Positions 43,223 through 52,322 are shown, counted from the first letter of the stretch. The stretch is 64,000 bases of DNA from Cryobacterium glucosi (GCF_004402235.1 NZ_SOFS01000038.1:27951-91950); one strand, 5' to 3'. Numbers and translations are program-made. Notes: generated from the sequence alone by a model not told the origin.

Positions 43223-44613
43223 GAGGACGGCTCCTTTGTGCTGAGGTCGATCGTCGGCGCTGGGCTGCTGGGGTGGTTCGGTGGTGCCGTCGGCGGCGGC
43301 CAGGCCCCCGAGGTGTTCGCCTCGAGGAGGATGCGGCGGTCGGCGGCAACGGTGATCCGCTTGAGGTCGCGCCCGGAGGCCGCGACGACCCGCTGCTGCT
43401 GGGCGCGGGACAGGTCGCCCGGCCCCTTGCCGCCGATGAGGCGGGCGATCGCGAACAGGGTGAGCACGAGGAGGATCAGCACGGCCGCCGCCCCGAAGCC
43501 ACGGGCGATCATGTTCGGTTCCGGCGACTTGACGAAGTCGAAGACCTGCAGCGGCAACGAGATCATCGGTCCCTCGAAGGGGTTGAGGTTGACGACGGCG
43601 GTGACGCCGGACGTGAGCAGCACGGGGCTGGTCTCGCCGATTCCGCGGGCGGTGCCGAGGATGACGGCGGTCGCGAGCCCGGGGCGGGCGGTCGGCAGCA
43701 CGACATGCCAGACCGTGCGCCAGCGCGTGGACCCGAGCGCGTACGCGGCTTCGCGAAGGTTTCCCGCGACGAGACGGAGGACGATGTCGGAGGCGCGGAT
43801 CACGATCGGGAGCATCATCACCGTGATGGCCATCGAGGCGGCGAACCCGCTGCGCTGGTGGGTGATCAGCACGATGATCGCGGAGTAGACGAAGAGGCCG
43901 GCGACGATCGAGGGCAGCGCCGTCATCGCGTCCGAGATGGTGCGCACGAAGCGGGCGAACTTTCCGCCGACCTCGTTGAGGAACAGGGCCGTGAGGATGC
44001 CGAGCGGAACGGTGACAATGAGCGCCATCGTGATCTGCATCAGGGTACCGAGGATGGCGTGGAAGATTCCGCCGAGTTCGAGGCCGTCGAGCGGGCCGGC
44101 GAGCTCCATGCTGTCGGTGAAGAAGTTGAGGTGCGGGAGGGCTTCCTGGCCGCGCACGAGGGTGTACGCGACGACGAAGACGAGGGCGCCGAAGAGCAGC
44201 ACGCCGGCGCTCGAAAGGACAACCGACATGACCCGGTCCTTGACCTCCTGCCAGTCGCTCTTCAGGCTGACGAGCAGGGCGTAGAAGCCGATGAAGGCGA
44301 TGAACGCGACGATCACGAAGCCGACATAGCCGGAGAGCGGTCCGAACCAGCCGAACAGCAGCACGGCGACGGCCACGCCGGCCGCTGCAGCACCGAGGAT
44401 GTTGAACTGGTCGTCGACCCTGGCGGCGCGCATCCGGCGGCGCGGGCCGATCTCGATGCCGACCGAGGAGGGGATGTTCGTGGTGTGCCGGACTGCTGCG
44501 GCCTGGAGTTCGAGCTCGGCCTCGAGCTCGACGGCCGTCTCGGTCATCACGAGGGTCGAGGGGCCGGCGGATGCCGCGGGATCCGTCGCCTGGGTGCTGT
44601 GTGCGCTGGTCAT
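43219..44613 (-). CDS. pstA: Phosphate ABC transporter permease PstA
   Basis: The 464-residue protein starts at an ATG overlapping the pstC TGA (ATGA). After a 70-residue Ala-rich cytoplasmic head there are two extra helices and then the usual PstA core with the permease loop 'EAAYALGSTRWRTVWHVVLP' and 'GTARGIGETSPVLLTSG'. The C-terminal 80 residues are a polar tail ('GDLSRAQQQRVVAASGRDLK'). Normal PstA has about 290-310 residues, so both ends are extended. Confidence 0.94.
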   Translation of the reverse strand: MTSAHSTQATDPAASAGPSTLVMTETAVELEAELELQAAAVRHTTNIPSSVGIEIGPRRRMRAARVDDQFNILGAAAAGVAVAVLLFGWFGPLSGYVGFVIVAFIAFIGFYALLVSLKSDWQEVKDRVMSVVLSSAGVLLFGALVFVVAYTLVRGQEALPHLNFFTDSMELAGPLDGLELGGIFHAILGTLMQITMALIVTVPLGILTALFLNEVGGKFARFVRTISDAMTALPSIVAGLFVYSAIIVLITHQRSGFAASMAITVMMLPIVIRASDIVLRLVAGNLREAAYALGSTRWRTVWHVVLPTARPGLATAVILGTARGIGETSPVLLTSGVTAVVNLNPFEGPMISLPLQVFDFVKSPEPNMIARGFGAAAVLILLVLTLFAIARLIGGKGPGDLSRAQQQRVVAASGRDLKRITVAADRRILLEANTSGAWPPPTAPPNHPSSPAPTIDLSTKEPSS

Positions 44614-45683
44614 CAGTCGCTCTCCGCCCCGGAGCGGGACCGCGCCACGATCGACGAGGCCGTGAAGTTGATCACGAGAGTGATCAGGAAGAGCACGAGG
44701 CCGGCGGCCATCAGTGCGGAGAGGCCGAAGGAGCTCGACTCGCCGTAGCGGAGCGCGATGAGCGCGGACACCGAGTTCGTGCCGGTCTTGAGCACCTCCC
44801 AGTTGATCGTGAAGATCGGGGAGATGATCATGTAGACGGCGATGGTCTCGCCGAGGGCCCGGCCGAGGCCGAGCATGGTGCCGCCGATGATGCCGCCGCG
44901 GCCGAACGGGAGCACCACGGACGTGATCATGCCCCACCGGGTGGAGCCGAGAGCGAAGGCCGCCTCGCGTTCACCGATCGGCGCCTGGGAGAAGGCTTCG
45001 CGCATCACCGAGGTCTGGGTGGGCACGACCATGAGGCCCACCACGATTCCGGCGATGAAGGCCGAGGAGGTGAAGGCGCTTGCCTCGGTGAGGGCCTGGC
45101 CCGTCGCATCCGTCACGCTGAAGAACGGGATCCAGCCGAAGTAGGTGGAGATCCAGGTGGCGACCGGGATGACGTTCGCCTGGAGGAAGAACACGCCCCA
45201 GAGGCCGAACACCACGCTGGGAACGGCGGCCATCAGGTCGACGAGGGTGACGAGCGTGGACTTGAGCCGCCCCTGGGCGACCTCGGAGATGAGGAGCGCC
45301 GTGCCGAGGGCGAGGGGCACCGCGACGCACATTGCGATGACGGCGATCGTGATGGTGCCGAAGAGAACGGATGCGATGCCGAACTTCTTCGTTTCCGGCG
45401 ACCAGTCCTGCTCGAAGAGGAAGTTGAACCCAGCGACCCCGAGGGCGTCGCCGGCGCGCAGCGAGAGGAAGACACCGACCGCGAGCATGATCAGCACGGT
45501 GATCGTGCCCGCGCTAAACGCGACCGAGCGGAACACCGAGTCGGAGATCGACGGGCGGGAGACCAGGGAGCGCCGCGGCCGGGAGTCGGGGTTCGACGGG
45601 TCGAAAACGGCCGGGTCTGTCCCGAAGGCGTCGCCCAGGGGCGAGTCGCCCAGGGGCGGCGAGACGAGGCTCGAAATCGGCAT
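44613..45683 (-). CDS. pstC: Phosphate ABC transporter permease PstC
   Basis: From the ATG at 45683, just after AAGGACAGCC, the protein has 356 residues; an upstream in-frame start has no such site. It has six helices and the permease loop 'EREAAFALGSTRWGMITSVVLP', followed by 'GLGRALGETIAVYMI'. It pairs with PstA to form the phosphate channel. It is the first gene of the pst operon; a candidate PHO-box region lies upstream. Confidence 0.95.
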   Translation of the reverse strand: MPISSLVSPPLGDSPLGDAFGTDPAVFDPSNPDSRPRRSLVSRPSISDSVFRSVAFSAGTITVLIMLAVGVFLSLRAGDALGVAGFNFLFEQDWSPETKKFGIASVLFGTITIAVIAMCVAVPLALGTALLISEVAQGRLKSTLVTLVDLMAAVPSVVFGLWGVFFLQANVIPVATWISTYFGWIPFFSVTDATGQALTEASAFTSSAFIAGIVVGLMVVPTQTSVMREAFSQAPIGEREAAFALGSTRWGMITSVVLPFGRGGIIGGTMLGLGRALGETIAVYMIISPIFTINWEVLKTGTNSVSALIALRYGESSSFGLSALMAAGLVLFLITLVINFTASSIVARSRSGAESD

Positions 45684-45709
45684 GGCTGTCCTTGGAAAAG
45701 ACTCGGGAG

Positions 45710-45771
45710 GGGGTGAACGCACGGGTGGGGGTAACGCGTCCGAAACATATGTTCGGGGCGGTTGGTGAACG
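45710..45771 (-). promoter_or_regulatory. Candidate PhoP (PHO box) region and promoter of pstC
   Basis: On the minus strand, CGTTCACC occurs twice (45771-45764 and 45719-45712) with a related CGTTACCCC between them (45736-45728). GTTCACC is the half-site known for actinobacterial PhoP. A TATGTT -10 candidate lies about 17 nt after the first copy. Spacing is not the regular 11 bp, so this is a candidate only. Confidence 0.45.
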
Positions 45772-45840
45772 ATTGGCGTCGATTTCTCAACCGAGATGTG
45801 GACGCCGCGTGGAGAGTTGTGGCGGTCGATTCGGGAGCCG

Positions 45841-47886
45841 TCAGCCCGTGGGCGCCTGCGTCGGAGCGGGGGTCTGTGTCGGGCCCGGCGGGGGCGTCGA
45901 CGTGGCTGTGGGGGCGGCAGACGGCTCGGGCGCCGTGGCCAGGGTGAGGGTGATGGAGGTGCCGAGACGCAGGGTCTTCTGACCGGACGGGGCGACCGCG
46001 ATCACGGTTCCCGGCGTCGCGGCGGCGTCGGGCCTCGAGTCGGTGAGGACCAGGAATCCCGCGTTTTCGAGGGCGGCGATCGCCTCCGCCTTGCTGAGAC
46101 CGACGGTGTCCGGCACCGTGTTCGAGCCGGACGCCACGGTGAGGTCGACCGGGTCTCCGGGGTCCAGGAAGGTACCGGCCGCCGGGCTGACGCCGAGCAC
46201 CGTGTCGAGGGGGCGCCCCGAGTCCTGGAGGGTGAGCGCGCCGAGGCGGAGCCCGAGGGCGGCGAGCGCGGCCCGTGCCCCGTCGAGGGTCATCACGGAG
46301 ACCTCCGGCACCCGGATGGTCTTCGGCGCCGCCGTGGCGTGGGCGGTGATCATCGGCTCGGGGGTGGCGCTCGCGGGCGCGGGCGTGCTGCTCGTGACGG
46401 CCACCGACGTCGGCGCCGCGCCGCCGGCAGCGAGGACCCAGGCGAATGCTCCCCCGATCACGAGGATCATCGAGACGGCCCAGAGCCCGCCGCCGCGACG
46501 GCGGCTGCGGCCGCTCCGCACCCAGGCCGGGTTGTCCGGCGGGACGACGACCGCGGCGGATGCCGTTCCCGCGCGTGCGTTTCCGGTCGCGTGCACGATC
46601 GTGGCCGGGGCGGGATGGGCGGTCGGGATCGGGTGCGGAACAGGCACAGGATCCGGGACCGGTACCGGTACCGGTACCGGTACCGGTACCGCACCGAGCA
46701 CCATCGTGCGCTCAGCGAGCTCCGCGAGGTCGCCCGGCCGGAACAGTCCCGTGGTGTCGTCCGCGGGCAAGACGCGACCGCCGCCGGGCAGGGCCCCCTC
46801 TGGCGGGGCCGCGGCGCGACCCGGCACTCCCCCGGCCCCGATGCGGTCCAGGGCCGCGTCGACGGCCGCGCCCATCGCCGCGGCGGAGGGGAACCGGGCG
46901 TCCGGGTCTTTGAGGAGCGCCTTGACGACGAGCCGGTCGACACTCCGCGGGATGCCGGAGTGCTGCACCGACGGCACCGGCGGCGGAGACTGCACGTGGG
47001 CGCGCATCACCGCGGCGACGGAATCCCGGACGAACGGCGCCCGTGCGGTGAGCGCGAAGTACAACACCCCGCCGAGTTGGTACACGTCGCCGCGTTCGTC
47101 GACGGCGTCGCCCCGCGCCTGCTCCGGCGACATGTAGTTCACGCTCCCGAGCACGCTCTGCACGACCGGGATTTCCTGCGTTGTCGCATCGGGTGCGCTG
47201 CGGAGGACGTCGGTGCCGAGGGCGGGGCGACCGGCGGCATCCGCGAGGCCGAAGTCGAGCAGGCGCACTCCGTCGATACCGACGTTACCGGCCGGGTCCG
47301 GGTCGACCATGATGTTGGCCGGGGAGACGTCGCGGTGGACCAGGCCGATGTCGTGCGCGGCCTCGAGGGCGCGCAGCACCGCGGACGCGACGGTGAGCGC
47401 CTGCCCGACGGGCAGCGCCCCGCGATGCTCGACGTATTCGGCGAGGCTGATCCCCGGCGCGCGGTCGAGCGCGATCCAGGCCTGCGGCTCCTCGGCGTTC
47501 GCACCGGTGCCTGTGCCGGTGCGGGGCTCGGTCCCGGCGCCGATCCCCGGGCCGTGACCGGTGTGGTGCACGCCGACGCCGAGCACCGCGACGATGTTCG
47601 GGTGCCGCAACACGGCCGCGGCCCTGGCCTCCGCAAAGAACGCTTCCCTGGCCCGGTCGGAGCGGGACAGGTGCGGGTGCAGGATCTTGAGGGCGATCTC
47701 TCTGACTGCGCCCTCCCCTGCCTGCGTGTCCACGGCGGAGAAGACGGATGCCGACCCGCCCGTCCCCAGGAGTTCACCGAGCCGGTAGCGGCCCGAGATC
47801 AGCCCCTCGCCAGCGCCGACCGTGCGCCGGCCTGCCGGTGCACCGGAGGCAGCCGTCGTCTCGGCGGGATCGATCGTGCCTGTCAC
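45841..47886 (-). CDS. Ser/Thr protein kinase with PASTA domains
   Basis: The 681-residue protein starts with GTG. The kinase domain (about 30-310) has the glycine loop 'LGTGGSASVF', the ATP Lys in 'EIALKILHPHL', the catalytic loop H184-RDVSPAN, DFG and 'SVNYMSPEQARGD'. In the catalytic loop Ser188 replaces the common Lys; HRDVSP variants exist in other bacteria. A long linker with a (PV)n stretch leads to a membrane helix (about 467-489) and two extracellular PASTA domains (about 515-650), which bind muropeptides in PknB-type kinases. Six bp separate it from the transglycosylase gene upstream, which suggests a wall-linked unit. Confidence 0.92.
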   Translation of the reverse strand: MTGTIDPAETTAASGAPAGRRTVGAGEGLISGRYRLGELLGTGGSASVFSAVDTQAGEGAVREIALKILHPHLSRSDRAREAFFAEARAAAVLRHPNIVAVLGVGVHHTGHGPGIGAGTEPRTGTGTGANAEEPQAWIALDRAPGISLAEYVEHRGALPVGQALTVASAVLRALEAAHDIGLVHRDVSPANIMVDPDPAGNVGIDGVRLLDFGLADAAGRPALGTDVLRSAPDATTQEIPVVQSVLGSVNYMSPEQARGDAVDERGDVYQLGGVLYFALTARAPFVRDSVAAVMRAHVQSPPPVPSVQHSGIPRSVDRLVVKALLKDPDARFPSAAAMGAAVDAALDRIGAGGVPGRAAAPPEGALPGGGRVLPADDTTGLFRPGDLAELAERTMVLGAVPVPVPVPVPVPDPVPVPHPIPTAHPAPATIVHATGNARAGTASAAVVVPPDNPAWVRSGRSRRRGGGLWAVSMILVIGGAFAWVLAAGGAAPTSVAVTSSTPAPASATPEPMITAHATAAPKTIRVPEVSVMTLDGARAALAALGLRLGALTLQDSGRPLDTVLGVSPAAGTFLDPGDPVDLTVASGSNTVPDTVGLSKAEAIAALENAGFLVLTDSRPDAAATPGTVIAVAPSGQKTLRLGTSITLTLATAPEPSAAPTATSTPPPGPTQTPAPTQAPTG
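46657..46690. repeat. GGTACC hexanucleotide repeat inside the kinase gene
   Basis: There are five to six tandem copies of ACCGGT/GGTACC-type units, coding for alternating Pro-Val in the juxtamembrane linker. Copy-number change would keep the frame and alter linker length by two residues per unit. Confidence 0.85.
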
Positions 47887-47892
47887 AGAGGG

Positions 47893-48744
47893 CTACTTCG
47901 CCCGGGCGGCGTAGGTGTTCGCGTAACCGGCGACGGCGGTGACATAGGAGTCGACGTGGTTGTACGCGAAGACGGCCGCGCGCCAGCGGTCGGGCAGCGC
48001 GAGGTCGCCGTAGTTGCACAGGTAGCGCCCGGCTGCGAGGGCGGCGTCGTCGATCTGCTGCGGGTCGTCGACACCGTCCCGGTTGCCGTCGGCGCCCCAG
48101 CGCTGCCAGGTCGCGGGGATGAACTGCAGCGGGCCGACCGCACGGTCCCACGCCGCACTGCCGTCCCAGGCGCCGCCGTCGGTGTCGCTCATCGCTGCGA
48201 AATCAGAGCCGTCGAGGGCCGGACCGAAGATGCCGGGCCGGGCGGTACCGTCGGTACCGAGCACCGAGCCCGCGTGGGTGCCGTGCCCGGACTCGATGTT
48301 GCCGAGGCCGGCGAGGGTGCTCCAGCCGAGTCGGCAACCGGGCTGTTCGGCGGCGAGGGCGAGCGAGGCACCCGCATAGCCGAGCATGGCCCGCCGCGGG
48401 ATGCCGGTGGCCGCGGCCACGCGGGCAGCCCAGTCCGCGTCCACGAGCGCAGCGTTCCCGGTGAGCAGCGCGGTTTCCCCTGTCGACGCGAGGGACGAGC
48501 CGGCGGCGGACTGGTCGGCCGCCGGAGCGGGAGTCGCCGGCGTCACGGTCACGGTCGCTGCGGCATCCGCTGCCGTGGGAACGGAGGGAACAGCGTCGGC
48601 GGCCACGGCCGCCACGCTCGCCCGGATGCCTTCCGGTGCGGTGAAGCCGGGTACGAGCCAGCCGAAGACGACCCAGCAGAGCAGCCCGGCGGTCGCTGCG
48701 GCACCGATCCAGCCGCGCAGGCCGCGGAGCCGTGTGCCGCTCAC
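47893..48744 (-). CDS. Secreted lytic transglycosylase
   Basis: It starts at a GTG overlapping the previous TGA and has 283 residues. An N-terminal membrane helix or signal (LRGWIGAAATAGLLCWVVFG) is followed by an Ala/Thr/Pro linker. The SLT domain (about 125-283) has 'LGNIESGHGTHAG' with the catalytic Glu, 'DRAVGPLQFIPATWQRWGAD' and 'AAVFAYNHVDSYVTAVAGYA'. It cleaves peptidoglycan glycan strands. It lies just upstream of the PASTA kinase. Confidence 0.9.
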   Translation of the reverse strand: MSGTRLRGLRGWIGAAATAGLLCWVVFGWLVPGFTAPEGIRASVAAVAADAVPSVPTAADAAATVTVTPATPAPAADQSAAGSSLASTGETALLTGNAALVDADWAARVAAATGIPRRAMLGYAGASLALAAEQPGCRLGWSTLAGLGNIESGHGTHAGSVLGTDGTARPGIFGPALDGSDFAAMSDTDGGAWDGSAAWDRAVGPLQFIPATWQRWGADGNRDGVDDPQQIDDAALAAGRYLCNYGDLALPDRWRAAVFAYNHVDSYVTAVAGYANTYAARAK

Positions 48745-49358
48745 CACGCCTGGGCCCGTTCGGCCTCGCTGAGCACCCGGCTGCCCCGGCGGCCGGCCTC
48801 GGTCGCGTGGCGGGCGTCTTCGGCGACGAGCGCGACGCGGAAGGCTTCGATCGTGCCGGCGGCGGCTTCCCGGCTCGCGGAGGCGGCGCCGTACCAGCGT
48901 CCCGCTGTCATCACGATGCGTTCGCCGATGGTGACCACCCAGCCATGGGTGCCTGCCGACGGCCCGGTGACGACGGTCGCGACCATCGCGTCGCACTGGT
49001 CCTTGAGTTCGAGGACATGAGCCCGCGCGCCGGCGAACGAGCCGTAGACCGAGGAGCTGCGGCCGAGCTCGCGGCTGTTCGAGGCGAGCAGCCGCCAGAT
49101 GCCGGAGTGGCCGGAGTCGGCGACGGTGGCGAGGCCACGGGAGCGATCCCGGCCCTCGGCCACCCGGTCGGTCGTTCCGGTGCGGGCGAGTTCTCCCGTG
49201 CGAGCGAGTTCGCCGGCGCGTGCGAGTCCGCTGACGCGGGCGACGTCGCCGCCGCGGGCACCGGACTGAACGCTCTCCCGGAAGGCGACCCAGCCCTGCA
49301 GGCGCGGGTCCGCGTTGGAACGGAAGGCCGAGAAGACCACACTTGGGCGGGGCGACAC
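48741..49358 (-). CDS. Hypothetical protein with internal short repeats
   Basis: From a GTG at 49358 it has about 205 residues; TTG 49382 is an alternative start. I do not recognise it. It contains a repeat of about six residues (ARAGELARTGELARTG), no membrane helix, and a C-terminal half with 'THGWVVTIGERIVMTAGRWY' and a helical 'IEAFRVALVAEDARHATEA'. It is coupled by GTGA overlap to the transglycosylase, so it may belong to the wall-related group. Confidence 0.55.
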   Translation of the reverse strand: MSPRPSVVFSAFRSNADPRLQGWVAFRESVQSGARGGDVARVSGLARAGELARTGELARTGTTDRVAEGRDRSRGLATVADSGHSGIWRLLASNSRELGRSSSVYGSFAGARAHVLELKDQCDAMVATVVTGPSAGTHGWVVTIGERIVMTAGRWYGAASASREAAAGTIEAFRVALVAEDARHATEAGRRGSRVLSEAERAQAW

Positions 49359-49530
49359 AGCGACTCCAACGGCCTGAACCAAACAGCGACGGGTGCAGTC
49401 GAGACTGTGTGCCGGCTCGGGTGGGCCAGCCCCGGCAATACTGTGCTGGCCTCAGGTGTCCGGCCCGGGAGTGTCACCTTGCCGGGGGGTGAACGGAAGC
49501 TGTCCGGCCCGGCAACAGTTTCGAGAACGC

Positions 49531-50190
49531 CTAGCGGCGGAACGCCTTTCGCGCCAGCGTGTTCCCGAGGTACTGCACCAACTGGACGAGCACGATGATC
49601 AGCAGCACGGCAGCCCAGGTCACGATCGGGTTGAACTGGCGGTACCCGTAGAGCAGGGCGAAGTTACCGAGGCCGCCGCCACCGACGTACCCGGCGACCG
49701 CCGACATGTCGACGAGCGCGACGAAGATGAACGTGTAGCCGAGGATCAGCGGACCGAGCGCCTCGGGCAGGAGCACGGTGAAGATGATCCGGGCCGTTCC
49801 GGCGCCCACGCTGCGGGCGGCCTCGATCACGCCGGGCGTCACGGTGAGCAGGTTCTGCTCGACGATACGGCCCATCGCGAAGGATGCCGCGAGCGAGATC
49901 GTGAAGATGATCGCGTTATTGCCGATTCCGGTTCCGACCACGAGCCGGGCGAGCGGCTGCGCGGCGGCGAGGAAGATGATGAACGGGATGGGCCGCACGA
50001 AGTTGACCAGCAGGTTCAGCACCACGAACACGGGTTTGTTGGCGAGCAGGCTGCCGCCGCGGGTCAGGTACAGGCCGAGGCCGACGATCAGGCCGCCGAG
50101 GCCCCCGAAGAACAGGGTGAGGCCGACGATGTAGAGCGTCTCCCCTGCGGCCTTCCAGAGCTGGGGCAGCAGTTCGATGAGGGATTCCAT
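49531..50190 (-). CDS. metI: Methionine ABC transporter permease
   Basis: The 219-residue protein has five helices, typical of MetI. 'LVNFVRPIPFIIFLAAAQPL' and the permease loop 'EAARSVGAGTARIIFTVLLPEALG' are diagnostic. Its ATG overlaps the metN stop by one base (TGATG). It acts with MetN and MetQ to import D/L-methionine. Confidence 0.94.
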   Translation of the reverse strand: MESLIELLPQLWKAAGETLYIVGLTLFFGGLGGLIVGLGLYLTRGGSLLANKPVFVVLNLLVNFVRPIPFIIFLAAAQPLARLVVGTGIGNNAIIFTISLAASFAMGRIVEQNLLTVTPGVIEAARSVGAGTARIIFTVLLPEALGPLILGYTFIFVALVDMSAVAGYVGGGGLGNFALLYGYRQFNPIVTWAAVLLIIVLVQLVQYLGNTLARKAFRR

Positions 50191-51257
50191 CAGCGCACCT
50201 CCGTGACGGTCGTGAGTGTTCTGATCCGATCGAGGACCGCATCGATGCGGTCGTCCGCGCTGCCGGCAGACGCTGTGCGGGCATCCGCCGCCGTGGCGTC
50301 GCTGAGCGCGAGGGTGAGATGCCCGAAGGAGCGGCCCTGCACTTCGTTGATGCCGCCGAAGACGACCTCGAATGCGACGCCGGCGCGAGCCAGTTCGCCG
50401 AAGACACGGGCCTGGTCGACCGTGTTGTCGCGGAAGGCGAGGGACACGATCCGCCCGGGGTGGCGTCTGCGCAGCACGGCGAGCTCGTCGGCGCTCGGGA
50501 TGCCCTTGACGACGGTTGAGACGAACCGGGCGGATGCCGGCTGCTGCGGGTTCGAGAACACATCGAACACGTCACCGCGTTCGATGACCCGGCCCTGGTC
50601 CATCACCGCGACCTTGCTCGCGATCGTCTGAATCACGTCCATCTCGTGCGTGATCACGATGATCGTCACACCGAATTCCCGGTTGACCCGGGTCAGCAGG
50701 TCGAGCACTTCGTGGGTCGTCTCGGGGTCGAGGGCGCTCGTGGCCTCGTCGGCGAGGAGGATGGCGGGCTGGCTCGCGAGGGCGCGGGCGATGCCGACGC
50801 GCTGCTTCTGGCCGCCGGAGAGCTGGTCGGGGTACGCGCGGGCCTTGTCGGCGAGGCCGACGAAGTCGAGCATCTCGGCGACCCGCTTGGCGCGTTCGGC
50901 CTTGGGCCGGTGCGCCACCTCGAGCGGATAGGACACGTTGGCCGCGACGCTGCGCGAGCCGAGCAGGTTGAACTGCTGGAAGATCATGCCGATGCCGAGA
51001 CGCACGCTGCGCAGTTCGCGCTCTGCCAGGCCGGCGATGTCCCGTCCGTTGATCAGGATCTCTCCGGACGTTGACCGTTCGAGCGCGTTCACGAGGCGCA
51101 CGAGGGTGCTCTTGCCGGCTCCCGAGTAGCCGATGATCCCGTAGACGTCGCCGGCCTCGACGGCCAGGCTGACGTCGTCGATCGCGACGACGTCGCTGCC
51201 GCCCTTTTCGTGGGGTGGGTAGATCTTGCTGACACCGCGCAATTCGACGATCGGCAT
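50190..51257 (-). CDS. metN: Methionine ABC transporter ATP-binding protein
   Basis: The 355-residue protein has Walker A 'GYSGAGKST', the Q loop 'GMIFQQFNLL', signature 'LSGGQKQRVGIARAL' and Walker B 'ILLADEATSALDP'. A C-terminal NIL domain (about 270-345) is present ('RHPGRIVSLAFRDNTVDQAR'); it binds methionine and gives feedback inhibition in MetN. It lies in the order metQ-metN-metI. Confidence 0.95.
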   Translation of the reverse strand: MPIVELRGVSKIYPPHEKGGSDVVAIDDVSLAVEAGDVYGIIGYSGAGKSTLVRLVNALERSTSGEILINGRDIAGLAERELRSVRLGIGMIFQQFNLLGSRSVAANVSYPLEVAHRPKAERAKRVAEMLDFVGLADKARAYPDQLSGGQKQRVGIARALASQPAILLADEATSALDPETTHEVLDLLTRVNREFGVTIIVITHEMDVIQTIASKVAVMDQGRVIERGDVFDVFSNPQQPASARFVSTVVKGIPSADELAVLRRRHPGRIVSLAFRDNTVDQARVFGELARAGVAFEVVFGGINEVQGRSFGHLTLALSDATAADARTASAGSADDRIDAVLDRIRTLTTVTEVR

Positions 51258-51339
51258 TCAACTCTCCTGGAATTCTCTGGTTTCACACCGGATGCCCGCC
51301 TCGCGAGTGCGAAGCGGGCATCCGGGCAACCGGGGGCGA

Positions 51340-52239
51340 CTACTTCTTGTTGGCCTTGGTGTCCGCGACGACCGTGGCGAGCGAGGAGACCAGGTCGGCG
51401 ACCGGGGTCTTCACGAGAACACCGGAGCCGCCGGAGACGGCGAGCACGCCGTCCTGCACGGCCTGGGTGTCCTGATAGATCTGGACGAGCTTCTGGTAGG
51501 TCGCGTTGTCCTTGTCCGCGGCGCGGGCGACGAACACGTTGACGTAGGGGATGGCGGTCGGGTCGGCCGGGTCATCCTTGGCGAGGGCGTCGGTGAACTT
51601 CAGTCCGGCCTTCTCGACGAAGTCGTTGTTGATGATCGCGCCGGCGACGTCAGGAAGCGAAGTCGCGGTGAGGGAGGCCTCGAGCGCGGTGACGGTGACC
51701 TTGGAGGCCGACGTGTCGATGTCGTCGAGGGTCGAGAAGATCGAGCCGCCGTCCTTCAGCGTGATGAGCTTGGCCGACTGCAGCACGAGGAGCGCGCGGG
51801 CCAGGTTGCTCGCGTCGTTCGGCACCGCGATGGTGTCGCCCTTCTGGATCTCGCTGACCTTCTTGTACTTCGTCGAGTACAGGCCGAGCGGGTAGATCGC
51901 CGTCGAACCGATCGGGGTGAGGTCCGCGTTGCTCGCCGTGTTGTACTGCGCGAGGTAGACGAGGTGCTGGAACTGGTTGAGGTCGATCTCACCGGCGGTC
52001 AGCGCGGGGTTCGGCTGGTCGTATGCGGAGAAGTCGACGATCTCGACCTTGATTCCCGCATCGGCGGCGGCCTTCGTGTAGACGGCCCAGTACGGGTCGC
52101 TCGCGCCGACGACGCCGATCTTGACAGTCTTGTCGCTGCCGGCATCCGCCGTGCCGCCGGCGCACCCGGCGAGCAGGGCGAGGAGCGGGACGGTCGCGAG
52201 AGCCGCGAGCAAGCGCTTGGACAGAGTTGACTTTTTCAC
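51340..52239 (-). CDS. metQ: Methionine-binding lipoprotein
   Basis: From the GTG at 52239, after AAGGGG, the protein has 299 residues. The signal peptide ends in the lipobox LLAGC (C26). The NlpA/MetQ fold has 'TVKIGVVGASDPYWAVY', 'DFSAYDQPNPALTAGEIDLN' and 'YPLGLYSTKYKKV'. It delivers methionine to MetNI. The frame stays open for about 60 codons upstream, which raises the leader question noted in the findings. Confidence 0.94.
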   Translation of the reverse strand: MKKSTLSKRLLAALATVPLLALLAGCAGGTADAGSDKTVKIGVVGASDPYWAVYTKAAADAGIKVEIVDFSAYDQPNPALTAGEIDLNQFQHLVYLAQYNTASNADLTPIGSTAIYPLGLYSTKYKKVSEIQKGDTIAVPNDASNLARALLVLQSAKLITLKDGGSIFSTLDDIDTSASKVTVTALEASLTATSLPDVAGAIINNDFVEKAGLKFTDALAKDDPADPTAIPYVNVFVARAADKDNATYQKLVQIYQDTQAVQDGVLAVSGGSGVLVKTPVADLVSSLATVVADTKANKK

Positions 52240-52281
52240 GTGGTGAATCCCCTTGGGTGTGCTGCGGGTGAGAGCCGCGAG

Positions 52282-52322
52282 TGCTGTCTCGTGGACGAGC
52301 CCCGGCAATCGACGGCACAGCA
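52282..52322 (-). promoter_or_regulatory. Structured leader of metQ (nested hairpins)
   Basis: TGCTGT and ACAGCA arms (52282-52287, 52317-52322) enclose a CTCG-TCCA-CGAG hairpin (52288-52299) in the metQ 5' region. I could not match it to SAM-I, SAM-II or SAM-IV riboswitch cores, so its role is open. Confidence 0.35.
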
